Shown here: positions 1 to 9,403 of the stretch, piece after piece
How the letters are laid out: the number at the start of each line of letters is the position of its first letter
Position numbering within the stretch: position 1 is the first letter of the stretch
The notes under the pieces: generated by a model
What the model saw: only the letters and a program-made list of their open reading frames with translations
Told to the model about the DNA's origin: nothing
The model's database searches: none
Translations under genes and position numbers: made by a program
Assembly: GCA_951812825.1 (NCBI GenBank)
Contig: OX638324.1
Coordinates: 1,611,141 to 1,675,140, forward strand
Direction of reading: 5' to 3'
Length of the DNA: 64,000 nucleotides
DNA from: an uncultured Dehalococcoidia bacterium
GTDB lineage: Bacteria; Chloroflexota; Dehalococcoidia; Lucifugimonadales; GCA-2712585

Positions 1-72
1 GCTCACGTCTTCGATGGCGGGGAACTTCCCGTAGTACTTGGTGAGGTTGGTTACCTCAACCATGCCGGCCAT
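1..72 (-). CDS. ABC transporter ATP-binding protein, N-terminal fragment
   Basis: Only the first 24 codons lie in the window; the gene runs off the left edge. The translation reads MAGMVEVTNLTKYYGKFPAI, the usual opening of an ABC ATPase: first beta strand, then the aromatic A-loop tyrosines that stack on adenine. The Walker motifs would lie outside. Start at 72 is chosen because an AGGAG sits 9 bases upstream; a second ATG at 63 is possible. The partner permease and substrate cannot be told from this fragment. Confidence 0.7.
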   Translation of the reverse strand, partial: MAGMVEVTNLTKYYGKFPAIEDVS

Positions 73-90
73 AGACCTTTACTCCTTCTT

Positions 91-127
91 CCTTCCCCTC
101 GACGGGGGAAGGTTAGGATGGGGGTGA
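91..127. repeat. Intergenic repeat family A, copy 1
   Basis: A palindrome (TTCCCCTCGACGGGGGAA) followed by GGTTAGGATGGGGGTGA. It lies just upstream of the ABC ATPase start. Near-identical copies occur at 1630 and 11259. Confidence 0.8.
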
Positions 128-253
128 ATGCCTACCCCCGCTTCTTCTCTCTCCGTTGTCGGAACGCGGTGCAAATGATATTCTATAACACTCAACTCTG
201 ACAAACACTAAGAGCGGCTTACATATATACCAGTTTTTTGATGGTGATGCCAG

Positions 254-667
254 TTGCACCTGCTCATTGACGGTTACGGCGCCGACCCGGAACGGCTTTG
301 GGACCAGTCCTTCCTCCGAAATTTCTTGGACGAATACCCCGTCCGGCTGGGTATGACCAAGATAACCGGGCCCAAGGTGCTGTGCTACAACGCGCCCGTT
401 GAGGCCGACTCCGGCATTACCGGATTCGTGGTCATTGCCGAAAGCCACATCAGCGTCCACACCTTCCCCCATCGTCGGTACGTGAACATCGACATCTTCT
501 CATGCAAGAGCTTCGACAACCGGAAGGCTCTGGAGGAGGTTCAACAGATTTTTGGCCTGCAGCGGGTGAAGTCGTGGCTGGTGGACCGGGGTCTTGAGCA
601 CTACGATCCCCAGATGTGCATACCCGGCTTGGCCGCTTCTGGCGCCGCCCGTACCTACAATGTCTGA
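254..667 (+). CDS. speD: S-adenosylmethionine decarboxylase proenzyme (SpeD)
   Basis: Decarboxylates S-adenosylmethionine to give the aminopropyl donor for spermidine synthesis. The 137-residue protein has the short prokaryotic AdoMetDC layout. The self-cleavage site is ESHISVHTFP at residues 63-72: cleavage before Ser64 would create the pyruvoyl group, with His69 and Cys84 as the other known catalytic residues. The start is a TTG; an in-frame stop lies 9 bases upstream and no ATG or GTG fits, while family members begin at about this point (MHLLIDGYG). It is followed 9 bases later by the agmatinase gene, so the two probably form a polyamine operon. Confidence 0.88.
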   Translation: MHLLIDGYGADPERLWDQSFLRNFLDEYPVRLGMTKITGPKVLCYNAPVEADSGITGFVVIAESHISVHTFPHRRYVNIDIFSCKSFDNRKALEEVQQIFGLQRVKSWLVDRGLEHYDPQMCIPGLAASGAARTYNV

Positions 668-676
668 GTCGACGCC

Positions 677-1666
677 ATGACCGTCGACGAAGGGGCCTTC
701 TGGGTCCCCAACAACTTCCTGGCCCTGACTCCTGAGCAGAGCGATCTCGAAACCGCCGCCGCCGTCCTCATCCCCGTCCCCTACGACAGCACCACCTCCT
801 ACCGTACGGGCGCGCGATACGGCCCCGCCGCCATCATCTCCGCTTCCTACAATCTGGAGGACTACGACCACGAGTTGGACGTCGATCTCTCCCAGGCGGG
901 CATCCACACCACCGCCGCTCTGGAACCCCACATGGCAGGCCCCGACGCCATGGTTCGGCGTGTCGCCCAAGCCGTCGAAAGCTACGACGACGGGGGCCGA
1001 CTGGTGGGCCTCCTCGGGGGCGAACACACCATCGCCGTCGGCGCAGTACGGGCCATGAAGCAGCGCCGTCCAGACCTCTCCGTGCTGTACCTGGACGCCC
1101 ACGGCGACCTGCGCGACATCTACATGGACACGCCCTACAGCCACGCCTGCGTGGCCCGCCGCCTCATGGAAATCTGTCCTGTGGTCCAAGTGGGCGTTCG
1201 CAGTGTCAGCCGGGAGGAGTTCGTCCTCACCCAGAACCCTCCGCCGAACCTGCAAACCTTCTTGTGGAACGCGGAAGCGTCCCGGCTGCCCAACCTTCAG
1301 GACGTTCTCGACCGCCTCACTCAGGATGTCTACGTTAGCATAGACCTCGACGCGCTGGATCCATCGTTGATGCCCGCAGTCGGCACGCCGGAACCCGGCG
1401 GCATGGACTGGGCGCACCTTATGCGGCTTATCGACTCCGTCGCTCGCCACCGCCGCATCGTTGGCTTCGACGTTGTGGAGCTCAGTCCCAACGAAGGCCC
1501 TCACGCCTGCGCCTACACCGCCGCCAGGCTGGTGTACAAGCTCATCGGCAGCGCCCTTGCCCATAACCGCGCTCCCCTGCGCCAGCATACAGGGGCGGTT
1601 CAAGAACCACCCACGACCCCAAGTAGTCCCTTCCCCCTCGACGGGGGAAGGTTAGGATGGGGGTGA
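677..1666 (+). CDS. speB: Agmatinase / ureohydrolase family protein
   Basis: Predicted manganese ureohydrolase, most likely splitting agmatine into putrescine and urea, which would feed the AdoMet decarboxylase pathway encoded just upstream. Metal-binding signatures are all present: GGEHT (His117), DAHGD (Asp140, His142, Asp144) and SIDLDALDP (Asp223, Asp225). Arginase or formiminoglutamase activity cannot be excluded from sequence alone; the speD neighbour favours agmatinase. The last 20 or so residues (from about PPTTPSSPFPLDGG) are encoded by an intergenic repeat of family A, which also supplies the stop codon. The natural C-terminus has therefore probably been replaced or extended by repeat insertion. 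Confidence 0.87.
   Translation: MTVDEGAFWVPNNFLALTPEQSDLETAAAVLIPVPYDSTTSYRTGARYGPAAIISASYNLEDYDHELDVDLSQAGIHTTAALEPHMAGPDAMVRRVAQAVESYDDGGRLVGLLGGEHTIAVGAVRAMKQRRPDLSVLYLDAHGDLRDIYMDTPYSHACVARRLMEICPVVQVGVRSVSREEFVLTQNPPPNLQTFLWNAEASRLPNLQDVLDRLTQDVYVSIDLDALDPSLMPAVGTPEPGGMDWAHLMRLIDSVARHRRIVGFDVVELSPNEGPHACAYTAARLVYKLIGSALAHNRAPLRQHTGAVQEPPTTPSSPFPLDGGRLGWG
1630..1666. repeat. Intergenic repeat family A, copy 2 (overlaps speB 3' end)
   Basis: Same palindrome and tail as the copy at 91. Here the repeat is read through by the agmatinase frame and its terminal TGA is the stop codon of that gene. Confidence 0.85.
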
Positions 1667-1727
1667 CGACCAGTGTCCGATAACATTTTCCCCAGGTGGG
1701 CCGTCCAAAACTCCCCCGCCACCCATC

Positions 1728-1754
1728 CGTCATTCCCGCGAAGGCGGGAATGCA
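1728..1754. repeat. Intergenic repeat family B, copy 1
   Basis: CGTCATTCCCGCGAAGGCGGGAATGCA-type hairpin: ATTCCCGC pairs with GCGGGAAT around GAAG. Sister copies occur at 5147, 10238 and, more weakly, 63078. Confidence 0.8.
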
Positions 1755-1791
1755 CTCCTCCCACTGAAACCACCTTGGTCGACCACTAGAA

Positions 1792-2907
1792 ATGTTTGGC
1801 GGCAACATATCCCTCGGCCGAATCCTCGGCATCCCGCTAACCATCAGCTATAGCTGGTTCATCATCCTGGCCCTGGTCACCTTTCTGCTGGCCAACCGGA
1901 TGGGTGATCGGTACCCCTTCTGGTCTACGGCGGAGCAGTGGTTGGTAGGCGCCGCCGCGACTATCCTCTTCTTTGTTTCCGTCCTGATCCACGAACTCTC
2001 CCACAGCGTCCTCGCCATCAACCGGGGCATTCCCGTCAAGGGCATCACCCTGTTCATCTTCGGCGGCATCTCCCACATTGGAAGGGAGGCGCGAACGCCT
2101 CTGGTGGAGTTCATCATCGCCGGCGTCGGCCCTCTCTCCAGCTTCATCCTCGCCGCCGCCTTCTACGGCGCATACGTCCTTTTCGAGGACGCCAGCGTTC
2201 ACTTGGGCGAGATGGCCATCACCCTGGCCGTCATCAACGTTTCCTTGGCCCTGTTCAACCTTTTGCCGGGATTCCCTCTCGATGGCGGACGGGTGCTCCG
2301 CTCCATCATCTGGGGCATAACCGGCGACTACTGGCGGTCCACCTTCCTCGCCGCCCGTGGCGGTCAGGTTGTAGCGGGCCTGATGATTGTCGGCGGGCTG
2401 GCCATGCTGCTCTTACTCAGGGAATTCCAGGGCATCTGGCTGGCCGCCATCGGCTGGTTCCTGGCCATGGCCGCAGGCGGGAGCCTGAGCCAGTTCAAGC
2501 TTCGCAAACGGCTGGACGGCTACCGGGCCGAGGACCTCATGGCCACCAGCATGGAGGCTGTGCCGCTTGGCATCAGCCTGGAGACCTTGGCGGCGGAGTA
2601 CGTCCTTCAGAGCCGTCAGGACGTCTATTTCGTCATGCGGAACGAACAGGTCTTGGGAATGATTACCTTCCGGGCCGCCTCCCGGGTGCCTCGTAATCAA
2701 TGGTCGATGACAACCGTTGACGAAACCATGATGCAGGCGGAGAACATACCAGTAATCCCACCCGAAGTCGCTGCCCTTCAGGCTATGGAACTCATAGAGT
2801 CGCGGCGCTTTCCCGTTGTGCTGGTTATGAAGGACGGACAGCTCCTCGGCTACGTGACCCAAAAAGCCGCCATGCACAACCTGGACGTCCTGGAGTCCAT
2901 GAACTAA
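1792..2907 (+). CDS. Site-2 protease family membrane metalloprotease with CBS domains
   Basis: Predicted intramembrane zinc protease of the M50 family (371 residues). The zinc site HELSH is at residues 67-71 inside a membrane helix; the third ligand is in the LDGGR motif at about 163-167. About six hydrophobic segments fill residues 10-230. Residues 245-371 form a pair of CBS-like domains, which in this subfamily are thought to sense adenine nucleotides. No anti-sigma factor or other obvious substrate is encoded next to it. Start ATG at 1792 gives a normal N-terminus for the subfamily ([16 protein letters not shown]). Confidence 0.9.
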   Translation: MFGGNISLGRILGIPLTISYSWFIILALVTFLLANRMGDRYPFWSTAEQWLVGAAATILFFVSVLIHELSHSVLAINRGIPVKGITLFIFGGISHIGREARTPLVEFIIAGVGPLSSFILAAAFYGAYVLFEDASVHLGEMAITLAVINVSLALFNLLPGFPLDGGRVLRSIIWGITGDYWRSTFLAARGGQVVAGLMIVGGLAMLLLLREFQGIWLAAIGWFLAMAAGGSLSQFKLRKRLDGYRAEDLMATSMEAVPLGISLETLAAEYVLQSRQDVYFVMRNEQVLGMITFRAASRVPRNQWSMTTVDETMMQAENIPVIPPEVAALQAMELIESRRFPVVLVMKDGQLLGYVTQKAAMHNLDVLESMN

Positions 2908-2971
2908 CCCCCTTCAAACTTCCGCAACCGCCCTGTGCTACAATAACCCCCCAGTTTTGGACTCTGAGGCA

Positions 2972-4168
2972 ATGACTACTCCCGACCACGTCATATACAT
3001 GGACCACGCCGGCACCACGCCCCTTGATCGCCGTGTGCTCGAGTTCATGCTGCCCTACATGTCCGAACTCTTTGGCAACCCCTCCAGCATCCACACTGTC
3101 GGCCAGGAGGCCAAGAAGGCCCTCGCCGACGCCCGCGACACCGTGGCCCGCATTCTCGGCTGCCGCACCAGCGAGGTGGTCTTCACCAGCGGCGGCACCG
3201 AGTCCGACAACGCCGCCCTCCGCGGCGTGGTCGACGCCCTACGACCCACGGGCCGCCACGTCATTACCACCGCCGCCGAGCACCACGCCGTGCTCCACAC
3301 CTGCCAGTACCTGGAGGACTCCGGCTTCGACGTCACCTACCTGCCCGTGGACCAGCACGGCCTAGTCACCCCTGAGCAGGTCGCATCAGCCGTAACTGAC
3401 GAGACCATCCTCGTCTCCGTGATGCTGGCCAACAACGAGGTCGGGACCATCCAGCCCATCGCCCAAATCGCCCGTGCGGTGAAGGAACGGGCGCGGGAGC
3501 TAAAGCGCACCGTCGTCGTCCACACCGACGCCGTCCAGGCCGCGGGATTCCTCGATCTGAACGTGCGAGCCCTGGGCGTGGACATGCTCAGCCTCTCTGC
3601 CCACAAGTTCTACGGACCCAAGGGCGTAGGGCTGCTCTTCATTCGCAGGGGCGCCCCCTGGCTGCCCCAGCAGCTTGGCGGCAGCCAGGAACGGGAGCGA
3701 CGCTCCGGCACAGAAAACGTGGCCGGCATCTGTGGCTTGGCCATGGCACTCCACCTCGCCCACGCCGAAAGGGAGCAGGTGAGCGCCCATTGCGCCGCCC
3801 TTCGGGATAGGATCATCGACGGTATCCGCGAGGCCATTCCCAACGCGCAACTCAACGGACACCCGATCAACAGGCTTCCCAACAACGTCAACTTCTCCTT
3901 CGAAGGGGTGGAGGGCGAGCCCATCCTGCTGGGTCTGGACATGGCCGGCATCTGCGCCTCCAGCGGCAGCGCCTGCTCCTCCGGTTCCCTGGAGCCTTCC
4001 CACGTACTTCTGGCCCTCGGCCAGTCCGCAGATCTGGCCCGCGGAAGCCTGCGTATAACCCTGGGCAAACACAACACCACTGAGGAGGTAGACTACCTGC
4101 TGAACACCCTGGCAAATCTGGTCAATAGACTGCGCCAGATGCCTTCCCTCAGCGCTACAGGTATGTGA
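2972..4168 (+). CDS. Cysteine desulfurase (NifS/IscS family)
   Basis: PLP enzyme that removes sulfur from L-cysteine for Fe-S cluster or tRNA thiolation pathways (398 residues). The N-terminus [10 protein letters not shown] is typical. The PLP lysine is in [10 protein letters not shown] (about Lys212) and the catalytic cysteine loop is [10 protein letters not shown] (about Cys335). ATG at 2972 is preferred over a TTG 15 bases upstream because GAGG precedes it and the protein then starts just before the conserved strand. No IscU, SufB or MnmA neighbour is in view, so the sulfur acceptor is unknown. Confidence 0.93.
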   Translation: MTTPDHVIYMDHAGTTPLDRRVLEFMLPYMSELFGNPSSIHTVGQEAKKALADARDTVARILGCRTSEVVFTSGGTESDNAALRGVVDALRPTGRHVITTAAEHHAVLHTCQYLEDSGFDVTYLPVDQHGLVTPEQVASAVTDETILVSVMLANNEVGTIQPIAQIARAVKERARELKRTVVVHTDAVQAAGFLDLNVRALGVDMLSLSAHKFYGPKGVGLLFIRRGAPWLPQQLGGSQERERRSGTENVAGICGLAMALHLAHAEREQVSAHCAALRDRIIDGIREAIPNAQLNGHPINRLPNNVNFSFEGVEGEPILLGLDMAGICASSGSACSSGSLEPSHVLLALGQSADLARGSLRITLGKHNTTEEVDYLLNTLANLVNRLRQMPSLSATGM

Positions 4169-5100
4169 TACCCTACTACGCTATGAAATATCTGAAGAAC
4201 ACCCCCGTCAAGATAACCACAATCTTCCTGGGTCTCCTGCTGGCGTCCCTGCTGACCGCCTCCTGTTTGGGAGGCACCTACGCCTTTCTGGGCCGCACCT
4301 TTCAGGGCGCCATCCTGCAGGTCACCCTGGAGCAGATAGTCATTCTGGATGAGGTGGCCTACACCGAAGAGCCGGAAGCCATCAGGGAGATAGTCTTCCA
4401 GCGCGACGAAACCGGCGGCAACGACGACTCCCTGGCCGGCACGTCCTGGACTCTGGAATCTCTCGGCGAACTGGGATCCCAGGAACCGGCCATATCCGGC
4501 GTTTACGTCACGTTGCAACTGCTGGAAGGCGGTGAACTGAGAGGCAACGCCGGATGCAACAACTTCTTCTCCAACAACTACAGCGCCGCGGGCGGAGTCT
4601 TCTCCGCCGGTGCAGTCGGCTCAACGAGAATGGCGTGTGGGGAACCCACGGGCATCATGGAGCAGGAATCCCGGGTCCTGGACATGCTGGGTGAGGCCGA
4701 GTTCTACACCGTTACTGGCGACACCCTGACCATGACCGTTCCCGGGCAGGTTGGGGACTACGTGATCAGGCCCTCCAGCGAAGGGAACAAGCTCATGGTC
4801 ATTCGCGCCCGGATAGGCAACCACGCCGCCACTCGCGCTCAGCTGGACATCGAGGCCCTTCCGCCCGAACTGCGCATGGACACCGGCAGGTACAAGTCCA
4901 TCAACACCTTCGAAGCGGGCGTGCCCACCGAAGGCTTCCACGCCAACAAGAACGTCTACGTTCCCTTCATTCGGGGGTCTCAGGCGGTGGAGAGAGGCTT
5001 CGAGCTGGACGGATGGCTGGTATTCGACGTTCCCGAGGGTTCCCAGGTCGAGTCCTTCAAGTGGGAAGCCGGCGGGGACATCATCATCATAGACAACTAG
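4165..5100 (+). CDS. META-domain lipoprotein
   Basis: Predicted secreted, lipid-anchored protein. A hydrophobic signal ([17 protein letters not shown]) ends in a lipobox-like LTASC. Residues about 90-195 match the META/HslJ domain: [25 protein letters not shown] and an MAC-containing strand. Residues 205-311 form a second beta-rich domain of unknown type, perhaps DUF4352-like. The GTG at 4165 overlaps the stop of the cysteine desulfurase (GTGA), suggesting translational coupling; an ATG at 4183 would give a neater signal peptide. Function is unknown; META domains are found in heat-stress and resistance-associated envelope proteins. Confidence 0.75.
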   Translation: MIPYYAMKYLKNTPVKITTIFLGLLLASLLTASCLGGTYAFLGRTFQGAILQVTLEQIVILDEVAYTEEPEAIREIVFQRDETGGNDDSLAGTSWTLESLGELGSQEPAISGVYVTLQLLEGGELRGNAGCNNFFSNNYSAAGGVFSAGAVGSTRMACGEPTGIMEQESRVLDMLGEAEFYTVTGDTLTMTVPGQVGDYVIRPSSEGNKLMVIRARIGNHAATRAQLDIEALPPELRMDTGRYKSINTFEAGVPTEGFHANKNVYVPFIRGSQAVERGFELDGWLVFDVPEGSQVESFKWEAGGDIIIIDN

Positions 5101-5146
5101 TCGCAGTGCCCATCCGCCACCCCTCCCGGCCATAATGCGCACCCTC

Positions 5147-5176
5147 CGGCATTCCCGCCAAAACGGGAATCCATCC
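5147..5176. repeat. Intergenic repeat family B, copy 2
   Basis: CATTCCCGCCAAAACGGGAATCCAT hairpin, a variant of the copy at 1728. Confidence 0.75.
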
Positions 5177-5222
5177 CCTTCCGTTGGGGTAGTTTGAGGG
5201 GGTTGAGTTCGGGTTTAGAGGC

Positions 5223-5312
5223 CTACCAGCCGGGGCGCCGCTTGCCGCACTTCTTGCAAAACACGTCGCGCAGGGGGCCGTTCTCCGTACCACAAGAATC
5301 GCAAGTCCACAT
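5223..5312 (-). CDS. Tiny zinc-ribbon protein (29 aa)
   Basis: A 29-residue open frame reading MWTCDSCGTENGPLRD and then VFCKKCGKRRPGW. It has two CxxC pairs (Cys4/Cys7 and Cys19/Cys22) after a tryptophan, with an asparagine at residue 11. This is close to the RanBP2-type zinc-finger pattern W-x-C-x2-C-x3-N-x6-C-x2-C, except that seven residues separate Asn and Cys. An AAGGAG lies about 9 bases before the ATG. It sits between the META lipoprotein and ilvC and would be missed by length cut-offs. Role unknown; such fingers bind RNA or proteins. Confidence 0.6.
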   Translation of the reverse strand: MWTCDSCGTENGPLRDVFCKKCGKRRPGW

Positions 5313-5444
5313 GAGGCTCCACTCCTTACTCTTTATATTGCGCAGGGAACAGACGCCTGATGCCGCACCTGACCCCCGCAGGTACTAGCAAATTGTACCA
5401 ATCACGCCGAAAACTTGGCAACTTCAGGTGGGGGGAGATGGGAG

Positions 5445-5476
5445 GGGAGGGCTGGTTTGAAACCAGCCCCTACCGG
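5445..5476. repeat. Intergenic repeat family C, inverted copy
   Basis: GGGCTGGTTT-G-AAACCAGCCC (10-bp arms, 5449-5469) followed by CCTACCGG. It is the reverse-oriented form of the CGTAGGGGCGGTTCGCGAACC repeat and sits after the ilvC stop, where it could also act as a transcription stop or processing hairpin. Confidence 0.65.
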
Positions 5477-5513
5477 TTGCGCGCAGGTTGGAAGGGGGAT
5501 CGACGAGGGCGGG

Positions 5514-6512
5514 CTAGACCTGGTCCTTGAGCCAGGGCATCATCGCCCGCAGCTCTGAACCGACCTTCTCCAGCTGGTGGTCGGCGTCGGTCTTTCGCAG
5601 CCGGTTGAAGCGGGGACGGCCTTCGTCGTTTTCCGTGATCCATTCCTTGGCGAAAGCGCCGCTCTGGATGTCCGCCAGCACCCGCTTCATGTTCTCCTTC
5701 ACGTGCTCGTCCACCACCTGCGGGCCGCGGGAGTAGTCCCCGTACTCCGCCGTGTCGCTCACGGAATAGCGCATGTAGTCCATGCCGCCCTGGTACATCA
5801 GGTCAACGATGAGCTTGAGCTCATGAAGCACCTCGAAGTAGGCCGACTCCGGCTGGTATCCCGCCTCGACAAGGGTCTCGAAGCCCGCCTTCACCAGAGA
5901 AGTGACTCCGCCGCACAGGACGGCCTGCTCGCCGAAGAGGTCCGTTTCCGTCTCCTCTTTAAAGGTGGTGTCGAGGACGCCGGCGCGGGTGCAGCCGATG
6001 CCCTTGGCGTAGGCCAAGCCGATTTCGCGGGCGTTGCCGGAAACGTCCTGGTGGATGGCCAACAGTCCGGGGACGCCGGAGCCGCGGGTGAACACCTCGC
6101 GCATCCGGTGGCCGGGGGCCTTGGGAGCAACCATGGAAACGTCCACGTTCTCCGGCGGCGTCACCGTCTCGAAGTGGATGTTGAACCCGTGGGCGAACAT
6201 CAGGGTCTTCCCCTCGTTCAGGTGTGGTAGTACCGACTCTTGGTACACCGAAGGCTGCGTCGTGTCTGGTATCAGCAGCGTAATCACGTCGGCGGCCTGG
6301 GCCACCTCCGCCACGGTGGCCACTTCCAGCCCCTCCGCTTCCGCCTTGGCCTTGCTGGAACTGCCTTCGTAGAGGCCCACCATAACCTTCACCCCGCTGT
6401 CGTGCAGGTTCAGCGCGTGGGCGTGTCCCTGGCTCCCGTAGCCAATGATACCGACGACTTTTCCGTCCAGTAGGGATAGATCAGCGTCGTTGTCGTAATA
6501 CATTGTTGCCAT
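5514..6512 (-). CDS. ilvC: Ketol-acid reductoisomerase
   Basis: Second common step of valine and isoleucine synthesis: isomerises and reduces acetolactate or acetohydroxybutyrate with NADPH and magnesium. The 332-residue class I enzyme has the nucleotide-binding [13 protein letters not shown] at about residues 24-36, the catalytic region [14 protein letters not shown], and [14 protein letters not shown] further on. It is the last gene of the leftward ilvB-ilvN-ilvC operon, 42 bases after ilvN. The start at 6512 ([11 protein letters not shown]) has an AAGGAG about 11 bases upstream; an ATG at 6503 is possible. Confidence 0.96.
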   Translation of the reverse strand: MATMYYDNDADLSLLDGKVVGIIGYGSQGHAHALNLHDSGVKVMVGLYEGSSSKAKAEAEGLEVATVAEVAQAADVITLLIPDTTQPSVYQESVLPHLNEGKTLMFAHGFNIHFETVTPPENVDVSMVAPKAPGHRMREVFTRGSGVPGLLAIHQDVSGNAREIGLAYAKGIGCTRAGVLDTTFKEETETDLFGEQAVLCGGVTSLVKAGFETLVEAGYQPESAYFEVLHELKLIVDLMYQGGMDYMRYSVSDTAEYGDYSRGPQVVDEHVKENMKRVLADIQSGAFAKEWITENDEGRPRFNRLRKTDADHQLEKVGSELRAMMPWLKDQV

Positions 6513-6554
6513 TGGATGAGTGTCTCCTTATATGCTGATTGGCTTTGCCAGGGA

Positions 6555-7079
6555 CTACATGGGCCCCGGCAAGGGGCGCTGTTCGTGGTTGCGGGCCATT
6601 CCTCTCACCATAGCCACCCGGCCGGTGCGGATCATCTCCGTTATGCCGAAGCTGGAGAGGAGGTCCTTCAGCGACTGCACCGTATCCTCGTCCCCCGTCA
6701 CCTCCACGATGAGGGAGTCCGGGGCCACGTCCACTATGTTGGCCCGGTAGATGTCTACAATCTGCTGAATCTCTCCGCGGTTCGTGGCATTGCTGTTGAC
6801 CCTGATCAACGCCAGCTCCCGGGAAATCATCGCCCGCTCCGTGATGGGATGAACGTCCGCCACGTCGATGAGCTTGCGAAGCTGCTTGATTACCTGTTCC
6901 ACGGTGGCGTCGTCCCCGTTGACCACGAAGGCCATGCGGGACATTCCAGCCGTTTCCGACTGGCCGACGGCCAGGCTAACGATGTTGAAGTTCCGCCGCC
7001 GAAACATGCTGGATATCCGGTTCAGGACACCCGGCCTGTCTCGCACCAGCGCGACTATCGTAGATTCGTTTCTGGCCAT
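6555..7079 (-). CDS. ilvN: Acetolactate synthase small (regulatory) subunit
   Basis: Regulatory subunit of acetohydroxyacid synthase, which binds valine and activates the large subunit. At 174 residues it has an N-terminal ACT domain (TIVALVRDRPGVLNRISSMF, residues 6-25) and a C-terminal ACT-like half containing VTGDEDTVQSLKDLL. Its ATG overlaps the ilvB stop by one base (TGATG), so translation is probably coupled. Longer reading frames upstream only shadow ilvB. Confidence 0.95.
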   Translation of the reverse strand: MARNESTIVALVRDRPGVLNRISSMFRRRNFNIVSLAVGQSETAGMSRMAFVVNGDDATVEQVIKQLRKLIDVADVHPITERAMISRELALIRVNSNATNRGEIQQIVDIYRANIVDVAPDSLIVEVTGDEDTVQSLKDLLSSFGITEMIRTGRVAMVRGMARNHEQRPLPGPM

Positions 7080-8755
7080 CAGACGGGCTCTTCCATTAGC
7101 TGGTCGATGGTGCCGCCGGCGGGAATCATCGGGTAGACGTTCTCCTCCTGGGCAATCCTGAAGTCCACAATGGCCGGGCCGGGGTAGGCCATGGCCTCCT
7201 TGATGGCGGGCACCACCTCGTCCTGGGTCTCCACCCGTGCGCCGTGTATCCCGTAGGCGTGGGCCAGCTTTACGAAGTCCGGGTTGCCGGTGTAGTAGGT
7301 GGAAACGTAGCTCTTGTCGTAGAAGATGTCCTGCCACTGGCGGACCATGCCCAGGAACCCGTTATTGAACAGGGCGAACTTCACCGGAATTCGATTTTCC
7401 ACTAGGGTGGCCAACTCCGACATTGTCATCTGGAAGCCGCCGTCTCCGGCCACGGACCACACCGTCGCGTCGGGACGGCCCACCTGCGCTCCCAAGGCCG
7501 CCGGAACCTCGAAGCCCATGGCTCCCAGGCCGCCGGACGTTATCCAGCTATTCTGCTTGGTGAAGGTGTAGTGCTGGGCCGCCCACATCTGGTGCTGACC
7601 CACGCCGGTAACAATCAGCGCCTCTCCCTTGGTCGCGTCGGAAAGGGCCTGGAGGATGTGTTGGGGACGCAGTTCCCCCGTAACCTTGGGCCGCATTAGC
7701 GGATGCTCAATCTTCAGCTCTGCGATGCGCTGCACCCACTCCTCGTGGGACTTGGGGTGCACCATGGGGAGCAGCTGCTCCAGCACGTGCTTCAAGTCGC
7801 CGACCAAGGGAGCCGTGGCCCGCACGTTCTTGTGAATCTCGGAGGGGTCCACCTCCACGTGGATGACCTTGGCCTTGGGCGCGAAGTAGCGGGTGTCCCC
7901 CGTAATCCGGTCGTCGAAGCGCATCCCCAGGCCGATCAGCAGGTCCGCTTCTTCAATGGCCAGGCTGGCGTGGGCCATGCCGTGCATTCCGGGCATCCCA
8001 ACACTGAGGGGGTGGGTCTCCGGGAAGGAGCTTATGCCCAGCAACGTGGTTATAACGGGGATTTGGGCCTTCTCAGCCAGCTCCATCAACTCGGCGTAGG
8101 CCCGGGAAATGATGATGCCGTGCCCCGCCAGAATCAGAGGCTTCTTTGCCTCCTGTATGAGCCGTGCTGCCTTCCGCACCATCTCCGGGTCTGCCCCCGT
8201 CGGCGGATGGTAGTTGGGTAGGTTCACCTCATCCGGGTACTCGAACTCGCACCGCTCAACGAACACGTCCTTGGGGATGTCCACCAGCACCGGCCCCGGC
8301 CGTCCCGTGTTGGCCACGTAGAAGGCTTCCTTGATGGTTTCCGCAATCTCCGAGGCGTTCATGACCAGGTAGTTGTGCTTGGTGATGGGCAGGGTGATGC
8401 CCGTTACGTCCGTCTCCTGGAAGGCGTCCTTGCCGATGGCGTCGCGGGCAACCTGGCCCGTAATGAACACCGTGGGCACCGAGTCCATCTGCGCCGTTGC
8501 AATGCCCGTTACCAGGTTGGTCGCCCCCGGGCCGGAGGTGCCGAAGGCCACTCCAACCCGTCCGGTGGCGCGGGCGTAACCGTCGGCGGCGTGGGCCGCT
8601 CCCTGCTCGTGGCGCATGAGAATGTGCCTGAGCTGCGGATAGTCGGGCAGGTCTTGGTATAGAGGCAGAATAGCGCCGCCGGGAATGCCGAAGATAACCT
8701 CTACGCCCTCTTGGATGAGAGATTCGCAAACTATCTGACCGCCGGTGAGCATCAT
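7079..8755 (-). CDS. ilvB: Acetolactate synthase large subunit
   Basis: Catalytic subunit of acetohydroxyacid synthase: the TPP-dependent first step from pyruvate to acetolactate, or with 2-oxobutyrate to acetohydroxybutyrate. The N-terminal region has FGIPGGAILPLYQDL and the catalytic glutamate in RHEQGAAHAADGYARATGR. The TPP-magnesium motif is VAGDGGFQMTMSELATLVEN through NNGF. The start is placed at the first of two tandem ATGs (8755), 8 bases after GGAGG. It is the first gene of the ilv operon and sits directly behind a T-box leader. Confidence 0.96.
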   Translation of the reverse strand: MMLTGGQIVCESLIQEGVEVIFGIPGGAILPLYQDLPDYPQLRHILMRHEQGAAHAADGYARATGRVGVAFGTSGPGATNLVTGIATAQMDSVPTVFITGQVARDAIGKDAFQETDVTGITLPITKHNYLVMNASEIAETIKEAFYVANTGRPGPVLVDIPKDVFVERCEFEYPDEVNLPNYHPPTGADPEMVRKAARLIQEAKKPLILAGHGIIISRAYAELMELAEKAQIPVITTLLGISSFPETHPLSVGMPGMHGMAHASLAIEEADLLIGLGMRFDDRITGDTRYFAPKAKVIHVEVDPSEIHKNVRATAPLVGDLKHVLEQLLPMVHPKSHEEWVQRIAELKIEHPLMRPKVTGELRPQHILQALSDATKGEALIVTGVGQHQMWAAQHYTFTKQNSWITSGGLGAMGFEVPAALGAQVGRPDATVWSVAGDGGFQMTMSELATLVENRIPVKFALFNNGFLGMVRQWQDIFYDKSYVSTYYTGNPDFVKLAHAYGIHGARVETQDEVVPAIKEAMAYPGPAIVDFRIAQEENVYPMIPAGGTIDQLMEEPV

Positions 8756-8789
8756 TTCATGGTCCTCCTGGTTCTGCCGAACCACTGTA

Positions 8790-9045
8790 GCAACTTATCA
8801 AGAGAAAAATAATCCGCCCCCTGTGGAAGGGGCGGACGGGATCCGCGGTACCACCCTTCTTGCCCAAGGACATCCTTGGACCGCTCATGTGCTATAACGG
8901 GCAACCCGTCCGGCCTTACTACTACTTCAGGCCGGCCGCTCCAGGGTGATGTAGCGGCTCTCCTTGCATGGGGCTTCCACTTTATCCCCACTCTCTTTAG
9001 CGGTGGAAACCGCATTGTCCCTTTCACAGCGTTATTTTGTATTTT
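8790..9045 (-). promoter_or_regulatory. T-box riboswitch leader of the ilv operon
   Basis: On the minus strand the leader contains AAGGGTGGTACCGCGGAT (8841-8858), the hallmark T-box antiterminator sequence that pairs with the NCCA end of an uncharged tRNA. Upstream lies a stem III-like hairpin (CCAAGGATGTCCTTGG) and a stem I region with a GAGAG purine motif. An ATC triplet in GCTACATCACCC could be an isoleucine specifier, but I cannot fold the RNA here, so that is a guess. Downstream comes a terminator and then ilvB. Uncharged tRNA would allow read-through. Confidence 0.88.
8803..8837 (-). terminator. Intrinsic terminator of the T-box leader
   Basis: Minus strand TCCGCCCC-TTCCACAG-GGGGCGGA followed by TTATTTTT. 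Its 5' arm overlaps the antiterminator region, the usual T-box switch geometry. Confidence 0.85.
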
Positions 9046-9291
9046 CGGCGCTAATTTTAGAGGATTTCGTAGCATCCGGTCAACACTAGCTTATCTCGAC
9101 TTCAGACGGAGCTATACATATCGCAACGGCGCTTGGCCAACCCTAGCTATACGGTTGCAATTCCATTCACAATCGAACACTTCTTGGAACATTCCTCGTT
9201 CAGCGAGTGAGCCCGGGGATGAAGCATACACTGTCACATTTCATTCGAGGGTAACCTTTCCATAGCTTCACAGCCGTCATCCCTCCTCTCT

Positions 9292-9318
9292 CCGTAGGGG
9301 CGGTTCGCGAACCGCCCG
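9292..9318. repeat. Intergenic repeat family C, copy 1
   Basis: CCGTAGGGGCGGTTCGCGAA followed by CCGCCC: a perfect GGGCGGTTCGCGAACCGCCC-type palindrome. Relatives at 5445 (inverted), 11181, 11327, 13893 and 21788. Confidence 0.8.
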
Positions 9319-9361
9319 TCTTCTCGTCCCACAAATAATTCTCAACGCGGTGAAGTGCCCC

Positions 9362-9403
9362 CCACATGTCATTCTGAGCGCAGCGAAACGGAGTGAAGAA
9401 TCT
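9362..9403. repeat. Intergenic repeat family D, copy 1
   Basis: CACATGTCATTCTGAGCGCA followed by GCGAAACGGAGTGAAGAATC. Relatives at 13755 and 19115. Confidence 0.75.

Noticed and set aside
500-1603. Long minus-strand open frame opposite speD/speB
   Set aside because: It is a composition-driven shadow of the GC-rich genes on the plus strand; no domain or ribosome site.
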